In this document: in pieces, positions 46,230 to 56,754 of the stretch | Layout: the number at the start of each line of letters is the position of its first letter | How positions within the stretch are numbered: position 1 is the stretch's first letter | Assembly: GCF_027244095.1 (NCBI RefSeq) | Contig: NC_069659.1 | Location: 349,718,750-349,782,749 of the forward strand | Reading direction: 5' to 3' | DNA: 64,000 nucleotides | DNA from: Hemicordylus capensis | Lineage: Eukaryota > Chordata > Lepidosauria > Squamata > Cordylidae | Notes under the pieces: generated by a model | Seen by the model: only the letters and a program-made list of their open reading frames with translations | Told to the model about the DNA's origin: nothing | The model's database searches: none | Position numbers and translations under genes: made by a program

Positions 46230-46590
46230 GGAGGAGGAGAGGCACGCAAGTTAAAGGAACTTAGCTGAGGCAGAGGAGCAGCTGAGGGACCAAGGTGCCG
46301 AGAGCCTTCCCACTCTTTACCCAAAGGAAATTAGCTGTACATAAGGGCCACCCAAATCTAATTTTGCGGTAGGCACACAGTGTGAACGCTACGCCGTCTG
46401 TGCCCCTTCTCTTCCTTCCTGTGCGTATGCAATGCCTGATGGTCAGTAGCTCTGCCCATTTGCCCCTGTGCCGGCAACAGCCGAAGCTCACTGAAAACTT
46501 GTTAGCCAAAAGATAAAAAGTGTGTGTGTTGTTAATGTTCCAATTTGCTTTGTGTGCAGCCAAGTCTAGGGGCGACTGCCCCGCCTGTGC
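46230..46590. other. Unassigned flank of the 5S cluster
   Basis: No feature recognised; a short GT run lies at about 46,519. Confidence 0.4.
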
Positions 46591-47166
46591 TTGCAGAACC
46601 TCTCTGCTTCCAAGCCGTCTGCCACCTCCGCTTCCAGGCCTCCCCCCGAGACCGACCTTCCCTTCCCCTCTCATCACCGCTTCGGGGAGGGGGGGGGGAG
46701 AGATGGGAAAAGAAAGGAGTCCTGTTCCCTTTTTGATCTCCTCTTTCCTCATCTCCGCAATCTGCTTGCAAGCCGTCTGCCGCCTCCGCTTCCAGCCCGC
46801 CTTCCCCGTCACAGCAGAAGAGCCCAGGAAAAGTGGGGTGTCCTTGCGCCTCCCACTGGCCGAAGTTGGCTCGGCAGGTGGCTTGCCTCATCCGTCTGCC
46901 TGGCTTTTTGCTCCAGCAGGAGATGGCACCATCAGCTAGTTAGCCGAGAAGCAGCCAGGGCCGCCTCCCCAAGCAGAAGTGGCCAGCTCTTGCTTGCGGG
47001 CTGCAGGGCACTGGTCACGGTGGGCGGGAGCATCATGTTTGCAACTTGGAGGCAGACTGCAGCGCTGCCGTCCGAGGGGGAGACAGGCACGCTGGAGAGG
47101 GTCATTGCAGCTGGGAGGAGGCGCAGAGAGACATGCAGGTGGGTTTCTGGCCCTGGGCTGTGCCTT

Positions 47167-47218
<52 letters not shown>

Positions 47219-47381
47219 TTGAAGGGAGTTTGGGTGGGGGGGGGGCACGAGGTGGGTCCTGTTTGGGTGGAAGCAGGCTGAGGGGCATGGAGAGGTGAGC
47301 CGGTGTTGCTGTCTCCCTTGGTAGTAGGCGGAGTCACTGGCGCCACTGTGCTTAAGATGGGTCAGAGCAGGCATAGCAAGC
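46591..47381 (+). repeat. 5S spacer, class B, partial at left
   Basis: Starts inside the class B spacer and runs up to 5S gene 1. Holds a (CAG)n run of about 17 units at 47,167-47,217 and the conserved block GTAGGCGGAGTCACTGGCGC and CTTAAGAT 20-60 bp before the gene. Confidence 0.88.
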
Positions 47382-47501
47382 GTCTACGGCCACACTACCC
47401 TGAACGCGCCCGATCTCGTCTGATCTCGGAAGCTAAGCAGGGTCAGGCCTGGTTAGTACTTGGATGGGAGACCGCCTGGGAATACCGGGTGCTGTAGGCT
47501 T
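47382..47501 (+). rRNA. 5S rRNA gene 1
   Basis: 120-nt 5S rRNA of the large ribosomal subunit, made by RNA polymerase III. Box A (GAAGCTAAGCAGGGTC), intermediate element (GCCTGG) and box C (TGGATGGGAGACCGCC) are intact, and a T5 run follows as terminator. It differs from human 5S at only three positions (12, 15 and 64). Identical to genes 4 and 5. TTAAGA about 30 bp upstream may serve as a TATA-like element. Confidence 0.98.
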
Positions 47502-48282
47502 TTTAGTCATGATTGCTGCTTTTGGCACACTTCCTAGTGGACAACATCTTTCCCTCTTACCCCCCAAACACCAACACCCCCTGCGCCCGCGAGACCAACC
47601 TGCGCTTCCCCTTTCAGCACTGTCTCGGGGGGGGGGGGGGCGGTGGGAGATGAGAAAAGGATGGAGCCCTTTGCCTTTGGCGTGTGGCTGGCCTCTTTCT
47701 TCCACTCCGCTCTCCCGCCTCTGCTTCCAAGGTGGCCTCCTTCCTCCTTCTCTTGGCCCCAGAAGAAGAGGCCTGGAAAGGTGGGGTGTCCTTGCGCCTC
47801 CCACTGGCGGAAGGTGGCTGGGCAGGCGGCTTGCCTCATCCGCCTGCCCGGCTGCTTGCTTCAGCAGGAGATGGCACTGGGAGTTAGGCGAGAAGCATCC
47901 CGAGCCACCTCTTCATGAGGAAGAAGAGGCCCGGTCTTGATTCCAGACTCCCGGGCTGGGTCCCGGTGGCCCGGTGGTCCTGCTTGCGACTCGCAGGCAG
48001 ACTCCAGCACCATCCCGGGGGCCAGAGGCACGCCACAGAGGGTCTTTGCAGCTGGCAGCAGGCGCAGCCAGCCAATGCAGCTGTCTTTCTGACACAGGGC
48101 TGTGCCTGGGCCCTTGCAGCAGCAGCAGCGGCGGCAACTTGGGGGTTGCGAGGTGGGTCTTGTTTGGGTGGAAGCAGGCTGAGCGGCAGGGAGAGGCGAG
48201 CCTGTGTTGCTGTCTCCCTTGGTGGTAGGCGGAGTCACTGGCGCCACTGTGCTTAAGATCGGTCAGAGCAGGCATAGCAAGC
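47502..48282 (+). repeat. 5S spacer, class A
   Basis: Begins AGTCATGATTGCTGC after the terminator; includes CCAGAAGAAGAGGCCTGG, a short (CAG)n(CGG)n run near 48,115 and the shared promoter-side block. Confidence 0.9.
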
Positions 48283-48402
48283 GTCTACGGCCACACTACC
48301 CTGAACATGCCCGATCTCGTCTGATCTTGGAAGCTAAGCAGGGTCAGGCCTGGTTAGTACTTGGATGGGAGACCGCCTGGGAATACTGGGTGCTGTAGGC
48401 TT
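48283..48402 (+). rRNA. 5S rRNA gene 2 (decaying)
   Basis: Same length and boxes as gene 1, but with four changes (GAACGCG to GAACATG, CTCGG to CTTGG, ACCGGG to ACTGGG), all of the kind expected from loss of methylated CpG. T4 terminator. Probably silent or a pseudogene; internal control elements are mostly kept. Confidence 0.93.
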
Positions 48403-48554
48403 TTAATTTCTTTCTTTTTTGACCTTTTGCATCTCACAGCATCTTTCCCAGTTACCCCGCCCCCGAGACCGACCTTCCCTTCCCCACTCATCACCGCTTG
48501 GGGGGGGGGAGATGGGAAAAGAAAGGAGTCCTGTTCCCTTTTTGCTCTCGTCTT

Positions 48555-48814
48555 CAGGGGCGTAACTACCATTAGGCAGGGGGAGGCAGTCGTCTTGGGG
48601 CCCCACTGCCTCGAGGGGCCCCCCAGAGGCACATCACATGACTCCCCACCCGCCCATGTTGCAGCCCTTGTGAATTATGTTGAGTCTCTTGGAGATCGGC
48701 AGGAGCAGAGAGTAAAAAAACCTAAATTGTGAAGTGTGTTTGTGTGTGTATATCAGCGAGGCGCCAATTTAAAAATCTTGTCTCTGGGCCCCCTCCAACC
48801 TTGCCACGCCCCTG
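48555..48814. mobile_element. 260-bp hAT MITE in the 5S spacer
   Basis: Starts CAGGGGCGTAACTACCATTA and ends CTTGCCACGCCCCTG. Target duplication CTCGTCTT (48,547-48,554) and CTCCTCTT (48,815-48,822) matches 7/8; the empty site in the next class B spacer reads CTCCTCTT. Confidence 0.9.
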
Positions 48815-49045
48815 CTCCTCTTTCCTCATCTCCGCTCTCTGCTTGCAAGCCGTCTGCCGCCTCCGCTTCCAGCCCACCTTCCCCGTCGCACCAGAAGAGC
48901 CCAGGAAAAGTGGGGTGTCCTTGTGCCTCCCACTGGCCAAAGTTGGCTCGGCAGGTGGCTTGACTCATCCGTCTGCCTGGCTTTTTGTTCCAGCAGGAGA
49001 TGGCACCATCAGCTAGTTAGCCGAGAAGCAGCCAGGGCCGCCTCC

Positions 49046-50166
49046 CAGTGGTGTAACTAGGGAAAACGGCGCCCAGGGCAAGCACTGAAATTGCGCCTCC
49101 CCGCCACCCCCCCAACATACATCTGACTGACACACATGTTTCAGAAAAGTTTTATTTTAAAAATTTAAAAAATTACAAAAATTACCAATATCATACATGT
49201 GGTCAAGCTGCTATCTACCACTAGAGATTTATTTTTTAAAACTATCCAAATTGTGGGGTTATCATTAATTTGTTTGGATAGCTCAGGTTAAAATGCTGGA
49301 AAACAACAAATTTCAGTATGCTGGGGCTCATGAAATCCCCAAATATTATGCAGAGTTGTACTTGGAAAAACTAAAAGAAGTGCCTGTCTAATTCTCTGCT
49401 ATGCATTGTAGCATCACGATTACATAAGTTTTAAAAATAAATGGAGAATTTGACTTTTCCCAGATACTCTGAAAATAATTAAATGATATGCAGAGTAAAC
49501 TGTGTCACTGCTTGGAATATATTCTAGTATTTCAGAAAGACAGTAAAAATGAGAGAAAGAGCAAGAAACTCCCAGTGGGCCTTAATACTAAGGATATCAC
49601 ACTGATTCAAAGACAAACTCACCATTAATAGCCATATTATTAAGACATCACATTTAACTCACTTATCACAAGAAGCAAAGTAAGAGCAAATGGATAAATC
49701 TTAGCTCATGAACTTCAGCTCAGTGTTCACAAGCCCTTATTCTCTGTACATAGTGCTAATCTGAATATGTGTACAGTGACATATTATATTAATTTTTTAA
49801 AAAAATTACCTGTGGCCCCTTCAGGGGACATCTTTAAGGCTGTGGGGGTTCTGCAAAGTTCCCCACTCCTCCCACTGGCCTCTAGGGCCTCACAGGCACC
49901 ATTTGAGCATGTGCGGTGGTCATTAATTTTTTTTTTTTTTACAAAAAATGGCCGCTGAAAACAAAATGGCCACTGTGCATGCTCAAATGGCCTCTGTGAG
50001 GCGTGGCATGCCCTAGGGCCTCACAGAGGCCATTTGAGCATGCCCAGTGGCCATTTTGTTTTTGGTGGCCATTTTTTTAATTATTTAATTTTAAGAAATT
50101 GCGCCCCCCCTTCAAGTGGAGCCCGGGGCACGTGCCCCCCCTGCCCCCACTATAGATACGCCCCTG
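49046..50166 (+). mobile_element. 1,121-bp non-autonomous hAT element in the 5S spacer
   Basis: Ends CAGTGGTGTAACTAGGG and the inverse CTATAGATACGCCCCTG. Perfect 8-bp target duplication CCGCCTCC at 49,038-49,045 and 50,167-50,174. The inside is AT-rich, holds inverted GCCATTTGAGCATGC motifs and has no transposase frame. Confidence 0.94.
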
Positions 50167-50559
50167 CCGCCTCCCCAAGCAGAAGAGGCCAGCTCTTGCT
50201 TGCGGGCTGCAGGGCACTGGTCACGGTGGGCGGGAGCGTCCTGCTTACAACTTGGAGGCAGACTGCAGCGCTGCCGTCCGAGGGGGAGACAGGCACGCCG
50301 GAGAGGGTCATTGCACCTGGGAGGAGGCGCAGAGAGACATGCAGGTGGATTTCTGGCCCTGGGCTGTGCCTTGCAGAAGCAGCAGCAGCAGCAGCAGCAT
50401 TTGAAGGGAGTTGGGGGGGAGTGCATGAGGTGGGTCCTGTTTGGGTGGAAGCAGGCTGAGGGGCATGGAGAGGCGAGCCGGTGTTGCTGCATCCCTTGGG
50501 AGTAGGCAGAGTCACTGGGGACACTTTGTTCAAGAACGGTCAGAGCAGGCACAGCACGG

Positions 50560-50679
50560 GTGTACGGCCACACTACCCTGAACACGCCCAATCTCGTCTG
50601 ATCTCGGAAGCTAAGCAGGGTCAGGCCTGGTTAGTACTTGGATGGGAGACCACCTGGGAATACCGAGTGCTGTAGGCTT
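50560..50679 (+). rRNA. 5S rRNA gene 3 (decaying)
   Basis: 120 nt with changes in the first helix (GTGTACGG), GAACACGCCCAATC, box C GACCACCTGG and ACCGAGTG; most are CpG transitions. Box C is hit, so transcription is doubtful. Confidence 0.92.
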
Positions 50680-51442
50680 TTAATTTCTTTCTTTTTTGAC
50701 CTTTTGCATCTCACAGCATCTTTCCCGGTTACCCCGCCCCCGAGACCGACCTTCCCTTCCCCTCTCATCGCCGCTTCGGGGGGGGGGGGAGATGGGAAAA
50801 GAAAGGAGTCCTGTTCCCTTTTTGCTCTCCTCTTTCCTCATCTCCGCTCTCTGCTTGCAAGCCGTCTGCCGCCTCTGCTTCCAGCCCGCCTTCCCCGTCA
50901 CAGCAGAAGAGCCCAGGAAATGTGGGGTGTCCTTGCGCCTCCCACTGGCCGAAGTTGGCTCGGCAGGTGGCTTGCCTCATCCGTCTGCCTGGCTTTTTGC
51001 TCCAGCAGGAGATGGCACCATCAGCTAGTTAGCCGAGAAGCAGCCAGGGCCGCCTCCCCAAGCAGAAGAGGCCAGCTCTTGCTTGCGGGCTGCAGGGCAC
51101 TGGTCACGGTGGGCGGGAGCGTCCTGCTTGCAACTTGGAGGCAGACTGCAGCGCTGCCATCCGAGGGGGAGACAGGCACGCTGGAGAGGGTCATTGCACC
51201 TGGGAGGAGGCGCAGAGAGACATGCAGGTGGATTTCTGGCCCTGGGCTGTGCCTTGCAGAAGCAGCAGCAGCAGCAGCATTTGAAGGGAGTTTGGGTGGG
51301 GGGGTGCACGAGGTGGGTCCTGTTTGGGTGGAAGCAGGCTGAGGGGCATGGAGAGGTGAGCCGGTGTTGCTGCATCCCTTGGTGGTAGGCGGAGTCACTG
51401 GCGCCACTGTGCTTAAGATGGGTCAGAGCAGGCATAGCAAGC
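50680..51442 (+). repeat. 5S spacer, class B, uninterrupted
   Basis: Shows the empty sites of both hAT insertions; short (CAG)n run near 51,260. Confidence 0.92.
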
Positions 51443-51562
51443 GTCTACGGCCACACTACCCTGAACGCGCCCGATCTCGTCTGATCTCGGAAGCTAAGCA
51501 GGGTCAGGCCTGGTTAGTACTTGGATGGGAGACCGCCTGGGAATACCGGGTGCTGTAGGCTT
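51443..51562 (+). rRNA. 5S rRNA gene 4
   Basis: Identical to genes 1 and 5; internal boxes intact and T5 terminator present; likely functional. Confidence 0.98.
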
Positions 51563-52346
51563 TTTAGTCATGATTGCTGCTTTTTGCACATTTCCTAGTG
51601 GACAACATCTTTCCCTGTTAGCCCCCACACACCAACACCCCCTGCGCCCGCGAGACCAACCTTTGCTTCCCCTTTCGGCACTGTCTCTGGGGGGGGGGGA
51701 TGAGAAAAGGATGGAGCCCTTTGCCTTTGGCGTGTGGCTGGCCTCTTTCTTCCACTCCGCTCTCCCGCCTCTGCTTCCAAGGTGGCCTCCTTCCTCCTTC
51801 TCTTGGCCCCAGAAGAAGAGGCCTGGAAAGGTGGGGTGTCCTTGCGCCTCCCACTGGCGGAAGGTGGCTGGGCAGGCGGCTTGCCTCATCCGCCTGCCCG
51901 GCTGCTTGCTTCAACAGGAGATGGCACTGGGAGTTAGCCGAGAAGCATCCCGAGCCACCTCTGCATGAGGAAGAAGAGGCCCGGTCTTGATTCCAGACTC
52001 CCGGGCTGGGTCCCGGTGGCCCGGTGGTCCTGCTTGCGACTCGCAGGCAGACTCCAGCACCATCCCGGGGGCCAGAGGCACGCCGCAGAGGGTCTTTGCA
52101 GCTGGCAGCAGGCGCAGCCAGCCAATGCAGCTGTCTTTCTGGCACTGGGCTGTGCCTGGGCCTTTGCAGCAGCAGCAGCAGCGGCGGTGGCGGCGGCAAC
52201 TTGTGGGGTGCACGAGGTGGGTCCTGTTTGGGTGGAAGCAGGCTGAGCGGCAGGGAGAGGCGAGCCTGTGTTGCCGTCTCCCTTGGTGGTAGGCGGCGTC
52301 ACTGGCGCCACTGTGCTTAAGATCGGTCAGAGCAGGCATAGCAAGC
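51563..52346 (+). repeat. 5S spacer, class A, uninterrupted
   Basis: Near-identical to 47,502-48,282, with a longer (CAG)n(CGG)n run near 52,168-52,197. Confidence 0.92.
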
Positions 52347-52466
52347 GTCTACGGCCACACTACCCTGAACGCGCCCGATCTCGTCTGATCTCGGAAGCTA
52401 AGCAGGGTCAGGCCTGGTTAGTACTTGGATGGGAGACCGCCTGGGAATACCGGGTGCTGTAGGCTT
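52347..52466 (+). rRNA. 5S rRNA gene 5
   Basis: Identical to genes 1 and 4; internal boxes intact, T5 terminator; last full gene of the cluster in this window. Confidence 0.98.
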
Positions 52467-52870
52467 TTTAGTCATGATTGCTGCTTTTGGCACACTTCCT
52501 AGTGGACAACATCTTTCCCTGTTACCCCTCAAACACCAACACCCCCTGCGCCCGCGAGACCAACCTTCGCTTCCCCTTTCAGCTCTGTCTGGGGGTGGGG
52601 GAGATGAGAAAAGGATGGAGCCCTTTGCCTTGGCCGTGTGGCTGGCCTCTTTCTTCCACTCCGCTCTCCCGCCTCTGCTTCCAAGGTGGCCTCCTTCCTC
52701 CTTCTCTTGGCCCCAGAAGAAGAGGCCTGGAAAGGTGGGGTGTCCTTGCGCCTCCCACTGGCCGAAGTTGGCTCGGCAGGTGGCTTGCCTCATCCGTCTG
52801 CCTGGCTTTTTGCTCCAGCAGGAGATGGCACCATCAGTTAGTTAGCCGAGAAGCTGCCAGGGCCTCCTCC
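52467..52870 (+). repeat. 5S spacer, A/B hybrid, truncated
   Basis: Class A text up to about 52,760, then class B text (CCGAAGTTGGCTCGGCAGG) to 52,870, where a hAT end cuts it. Confidence 0.88.
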
Positions 52871-52938
52871 CAGAGGCGCCACATAACTAGGGAAAACGGT
52901 GCCCGGGGCAAGCGCTGAAATTGCGCCCCCCCCGGCCG
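52871..52938 (+). mobile_element. hAT end fragment at the cluster edge
   Basis: CAGAGGCGCCACATAACTAG and GGGCAAGCGCTGAAATTGCG match the left end of 49,046-50,166. It follows the same spacer position (GCCTCCTCC before it) as that element. Confidence 0.82.
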
Positions 52939-52939
52939 C

Positions 52940-53208
52940 CCCCTTAGCTAAGCAGGGTCCACCCTGGTTTGCATTTGAATGGGAGACTAGAACTGTGAGC
53001 ACTGGAAGATATTCCCCTCAGTAGATGGAGCCTCTCTGGGAAGAGCATCTAGGTCCCAAGTTCCCTCCATGGCAGCATCTCCAAGATCGGGCTGCAAGAG
53101 GCTCCTGCCTGCAACCTTGGAGAAGCCGCTGCCAGACTGGATAGACAATACTGAGCTAGATAACCAATGGTCTGACTCAGTATATGGCAGCTTCCTATGT
53201 TCCTAAAT
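52940..53208 (+). repeat. 5S-rRNA-headed SINE
   Basis: CTTAGCTAAGCAGGGTCCAC and TTTGAATGGGAGACTAGAAC head, shared body, GGTCTGACTCAGTATATGGC tail. Its first part is cut and it abuts the hAT fragment. Not part of the 5S gene array in spite of the similarity. Confidence 0.87.
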
Positions 53209-53276
53209 ACTACTGCAGCACACACACAAGACACCTGTCTCATCCTGACACTCAGACAACTTCCATAATCAAGATC

Positions 53277-53278
<2 letters not shown>

Positions 53279-53322
<44 letters not shown>
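53279..53322. repeat. (CA)n microsatellite
   Basis: Pure CA run of about 22 units. Confidence 0.95.
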
Positions 53323-53324
<2 letters not shown>

Positions 53325-53367
53325 CACAACTGCCTACTCCTAGATTTACAAGGAATAAAAGCCACAC

Positions 53368-53588
53368 CTAATGGCACAGCAGGGAAGTAACTTGCCTAGG
53401 GAGCAAAAGGTTGCGGGTTCGAATGGAAACACCTATATCGGGCAGCAGTGATATATGAAGATGCTGAAAGGCAACATTTCATACTACGTGGAAGGAGGCA
53501 ATGGTAAACTGCTCCTGTATTCTACCAAAGAAAACCACAGGGTTCTGTGGGTGCCAGGAGTCAAAACCAACTTGATAGCACAACAAGC
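53368..53588 (+). repeat. Bov-B-tailed tRNA-SINE
   Basis: ATGGCACAGCAGGGAAGTAA (box A), GGTTGCGGGTTCGAATGG (box B), body with GGAAGGAGGCAATGGTAAAC, tail TGCCAGGAGTCAAAACCAAC. Confidence 0.87.
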
Positions 53589-54763
53589 CACACCAGGACT
53601 ACCAACTTTCCAATAAGCCTCTGTAGCTGGTTGGGAATAGAGGCAGAGATAATGCAGTACTCATCACAGGAACTATACAATAGGTATTCAATAGCTATAT
53701 CAAAAAGGTACACATACATAAAAGGTACAAAGGTACTGCAGTAAGGTCAGCCACACTACTGGGAGTTCAATTTGGCTTTTCACTGTTTTCTTTCCAATTT
53801 ACTGGCTGACACACTACAGAAACTTGAAAACCCATTTTGAGCAGAGACCATCACAGTCACGAGACAGAAAAAATGGACCTATGGCAATGACAGCAGGACA
53901 GTGCACATTCTGTACTCTGGAAAGCTCTCGTTTGAACACAGCTTGAATTAATTTCCCAGCTCGTCTGTTTCAGAGGGCCACACTAGATACAACGATGGCA
54001 AACCTGTGTCTCGCAAAACTGGGGTGCAACCAGTGCACTATAAGTGCTTGGGGCAGGGCAGTGATAGGGAAATCCAACTTGAAATACCTATTGGGAAGTC
54101 ACAGGAAGAGCCTGCCCATCCCAAGGCAAAACAGTATGAAAATAACTCCAAATGCTTTCAAGATCTGGACTGGGGACGAGAAGTCCATCCTAAAACCCCA
54201 AAGAGGACTGAGCCATGATTTGTTTATTTCCCCCCTGGAAGATATTTATTAAACCTAAATGATTTATTTTGAAGGAAGTGATTGGACTGAACACAACTAA
54301 TACACACGTTTTAAGAAGAACTCACTTCTCAGGAAACAGCCTCTCCCTCTCTCAGTGGAGCTCCCAAGATAACAAGGCTTCACGTCGTCAGGAGACCAAA
54401 AGCGGTCACTCCCCACTCTTAGCCACATGCCCCTCCCTTTTTGAATGCTCGAGGAATCAGCCTCCTGTTCCTTAGCCACAGAAACAAATGCATTGGTTGG
54501 AGCAACGCTGCCTGGAGGGGAAAAAAAAAATCCCCCTCTCCGCTCCACCCCCCCACCCCTCTTTGGCGTTCGTTCTCCTTTTTATTTCATTCCCTCAGGA
54601 TACAGCCTGAGAGACCAAAGTCAGTGAAATCAGGCAGCTCAACACACGGGGGGTGGGAAGAGGAGAAACTGCGAGGGGAGAGTTTTAAAATAGACTTTCC
54701 CCTTCCCTCCCTTTGTTAATGAAATTGCTGCCAGGATAAGCAGCAACTCAGCAGGCGTGCTGC
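53589..54763. other. Unassigned stretch
   Basis: No gene, RNA gene or known repeat recognised; short open frames only. Confidence 0.5.
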
Positions 54764-54771
54764 CTGGTGGT

Positions 54772-55838
54772 CAGGGGCGTATCTAGGGGTAGGGCAGGCA
54801 GAGCACGTGCCCCAGGCGCCACTTGAAGGGGGCGCCATTTTGTAAAATTAATTTTTTTTACAAAAAATGGCTGCCAAAAACAAAATGGCCACCGTGCATG
54901 CTCAAATGGCCTCTGTGAGGCTCTAGGTCATGCCAGGCTTTGCAGAGGCCATTTGAGCATGCACGGTGGCCATTTTGTTTTCAGTGGCCTTTTTTTTTAA
55001 AAAAATGATTATTTTTAAAAACGGCCACTGCACATGCTCAAATGGTCCCTGAGAGGCCCTAGAGGCCAGCGGGGTGAGGGGGAATCTTTGCAACCCCCCC
55101 AGCCTTTAGGAAGCCCCCCAAAGGGGCTACGGGTAAAAATAATAATAATAAAAATATAATATAAGACACTGTACACATATTCAGATTGGCACTATGTACA
55201 GAGAATCAAGGCTTGTGAATACTGAGCTGACGCTTAAGAGCTAGGATTGTATTCATTTGCTCTTACTTTGCTTCTTGTGATAAGTGAGTTAAATGTGATG
55301 TCTTGCTAATATGGCTATTAATGGTGAGTTTGTCTTTGAATCAGTGTGAAACCCTTAATATTAAGGCCCACTGGGAGTTTCTTGCTATCTTTCTCTCATT
55401 TTAACTGTGTTTCTGAAATACTAGAATATATTCCAAGCAGTGACACAGTTTACTCTGCATATCCTTTAATTATTTTCAGAGTATCTGGGAAAAGTCAAAT
55501 TCTCCATTGATTTTTAAAACTTATGTAATGGTGATGCTACAATGCATAGTAGAGAATTAGACAGGCACTTCTGTTTAGTTTTCCAAGTACATCTCCACAT
55601 AGTATTTGGGTATTTCATGAGCCCCCACATACTGAAATTTGTAGTTTTCCAGCATTTTTTGGTCTGGCTAAGTCCACTGCTAAATAGTTTTTGAAATAAT
55701 AAAAGATTAATGAGCTTGACTTGTATTTTTCAGCTGATATTATGGTAAAGTTATCTGAAAGATGGGTGTCAGATGCTTGGACAGGGGGCGCAATTTCAGT
55801 GCTTGCCCAAGGCGCTATTTTCCCTAGATATGCCTCTG
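54772..55838 (-). mobile_element. 1,067-bp non-autonomous hAT element, second full copy
   Basis: Same family as 49,046-50,166 but inverted. Ends CAGGGGCGTATCTAGGG and the inverse of CAGAGGCATATCTAGGG; perfect 8-bp target duplication CTGGTGGT at 54,764-54,771 and 55,839-55,846. No transposase frame. Confidence 0.94.
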
Positions 55839-55846
55839 CTGGTGGT

Positions 55847-56754
55847 GCCTGCTCTGCTCCGCTCGTCAGAAGGGGAAGGCTCCTTGTGAGTGCCCGATTC
55901 TCGGTGTCTCTCTCACTCTCTGTGACTGCCTTGCCCACTCAAGGTGGGTGTTTTTTTAAATGGTGGGTTTACAAAGAGGCACAGAGAGAGGGAGAGCAGC
56001 AAGACAATGTTGGGCTCATCAGCAGGGTGCAGCAGCAGATCCAAGTGCCGGTCGACTCCCCAAGGATAGGAAAGGAGAAAGACTCTCCAGTCTCTCTGCC
56101 GCCCACTTGCTTTTTTGTTCTTGGATTGCTACAAGCTTAGCCCAGCCCGCATTACCTTCAAGGAATCCACATTAAGGGACTTCTGAGTCTTCACAGAGTA
56201 AGCCCTGTGAACACAAGGACTTTCCTTCTAAGTAAACTTGCATAAGACTGAGCTATAAGAGACGATCTCCCCCCACTGACTTCAAAAGAAAACCCGCTTC
56301 AGAGTCGATGCTGCCTCTTTCCTTTCCTCAGCATTCACTTGTTTTCTAATCAATTCTAATTCACTGGAGAGCAGTTTACTTACTTTTTGTTGGGACTTGG
56401 GGGAAGTAAGAGAATGCAGGGCAGGCAGTAAAATTATTGCCCTTTTGGCTCGAGGGCAAAAACAGAAACAGTCGGGAACAACAATGAAAACAGCAGCACA
56501 GCACATGAAGCTCACGCGCCCCAGCCGTTGCTGCTAGTCGCTCACTCTCTCTCAGTTTCCTGCCTCAACCCACGTGGTCGGGTTGTGGGCATGCTCGCCG
56601 GCCCTCCACCCCGCCCAGACTCGGAGTGCTCGCATGTGCGCTGCTGCTGTGCCTGCGCGAGTGAAGGGGGTGCCGCCGGAGCTGGAGAGGAGATGCCATG
56701 CCAGCCATGGGTGGCAGCGGTGAGCAGCGGGCTGCCCAGCGGTGCCCGAGGGCA
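55847..56754. other. Unassigned stretch, CpG-richer at the right
   Basis: 56,520-56,720 is GC-rich with several CpG and could be old promoter-like or repeat DNA; no exon or gene could be supported. Confidence 0.4.

Larger units (their letters stand above)
48403..50559 (+). repeat. 5S spacer, class B, with two hAT insertions
   Basis: Begins with AATTTCTTTCTTTTTTGACC. Without the 260-bp and 1,121-bp insertions and their duplications it would be about 770 bp, like the class B spacer at 50,680-51,442. Confidence 0.9.

Noticed and set aside
46979-47346. Polyglutamine, polyalanine or polycysteine frames across the (CAG)n run
   Set aside because: The run is part of the non-coding 5S spacer and recurs in each unit with different length and frame.
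52940-53208. Possible sixth 5S gene
   Set aside because: Only the middle of 5S is present, with many changes and a SINE body and tail behind it; it is a 5S-derived SINE.
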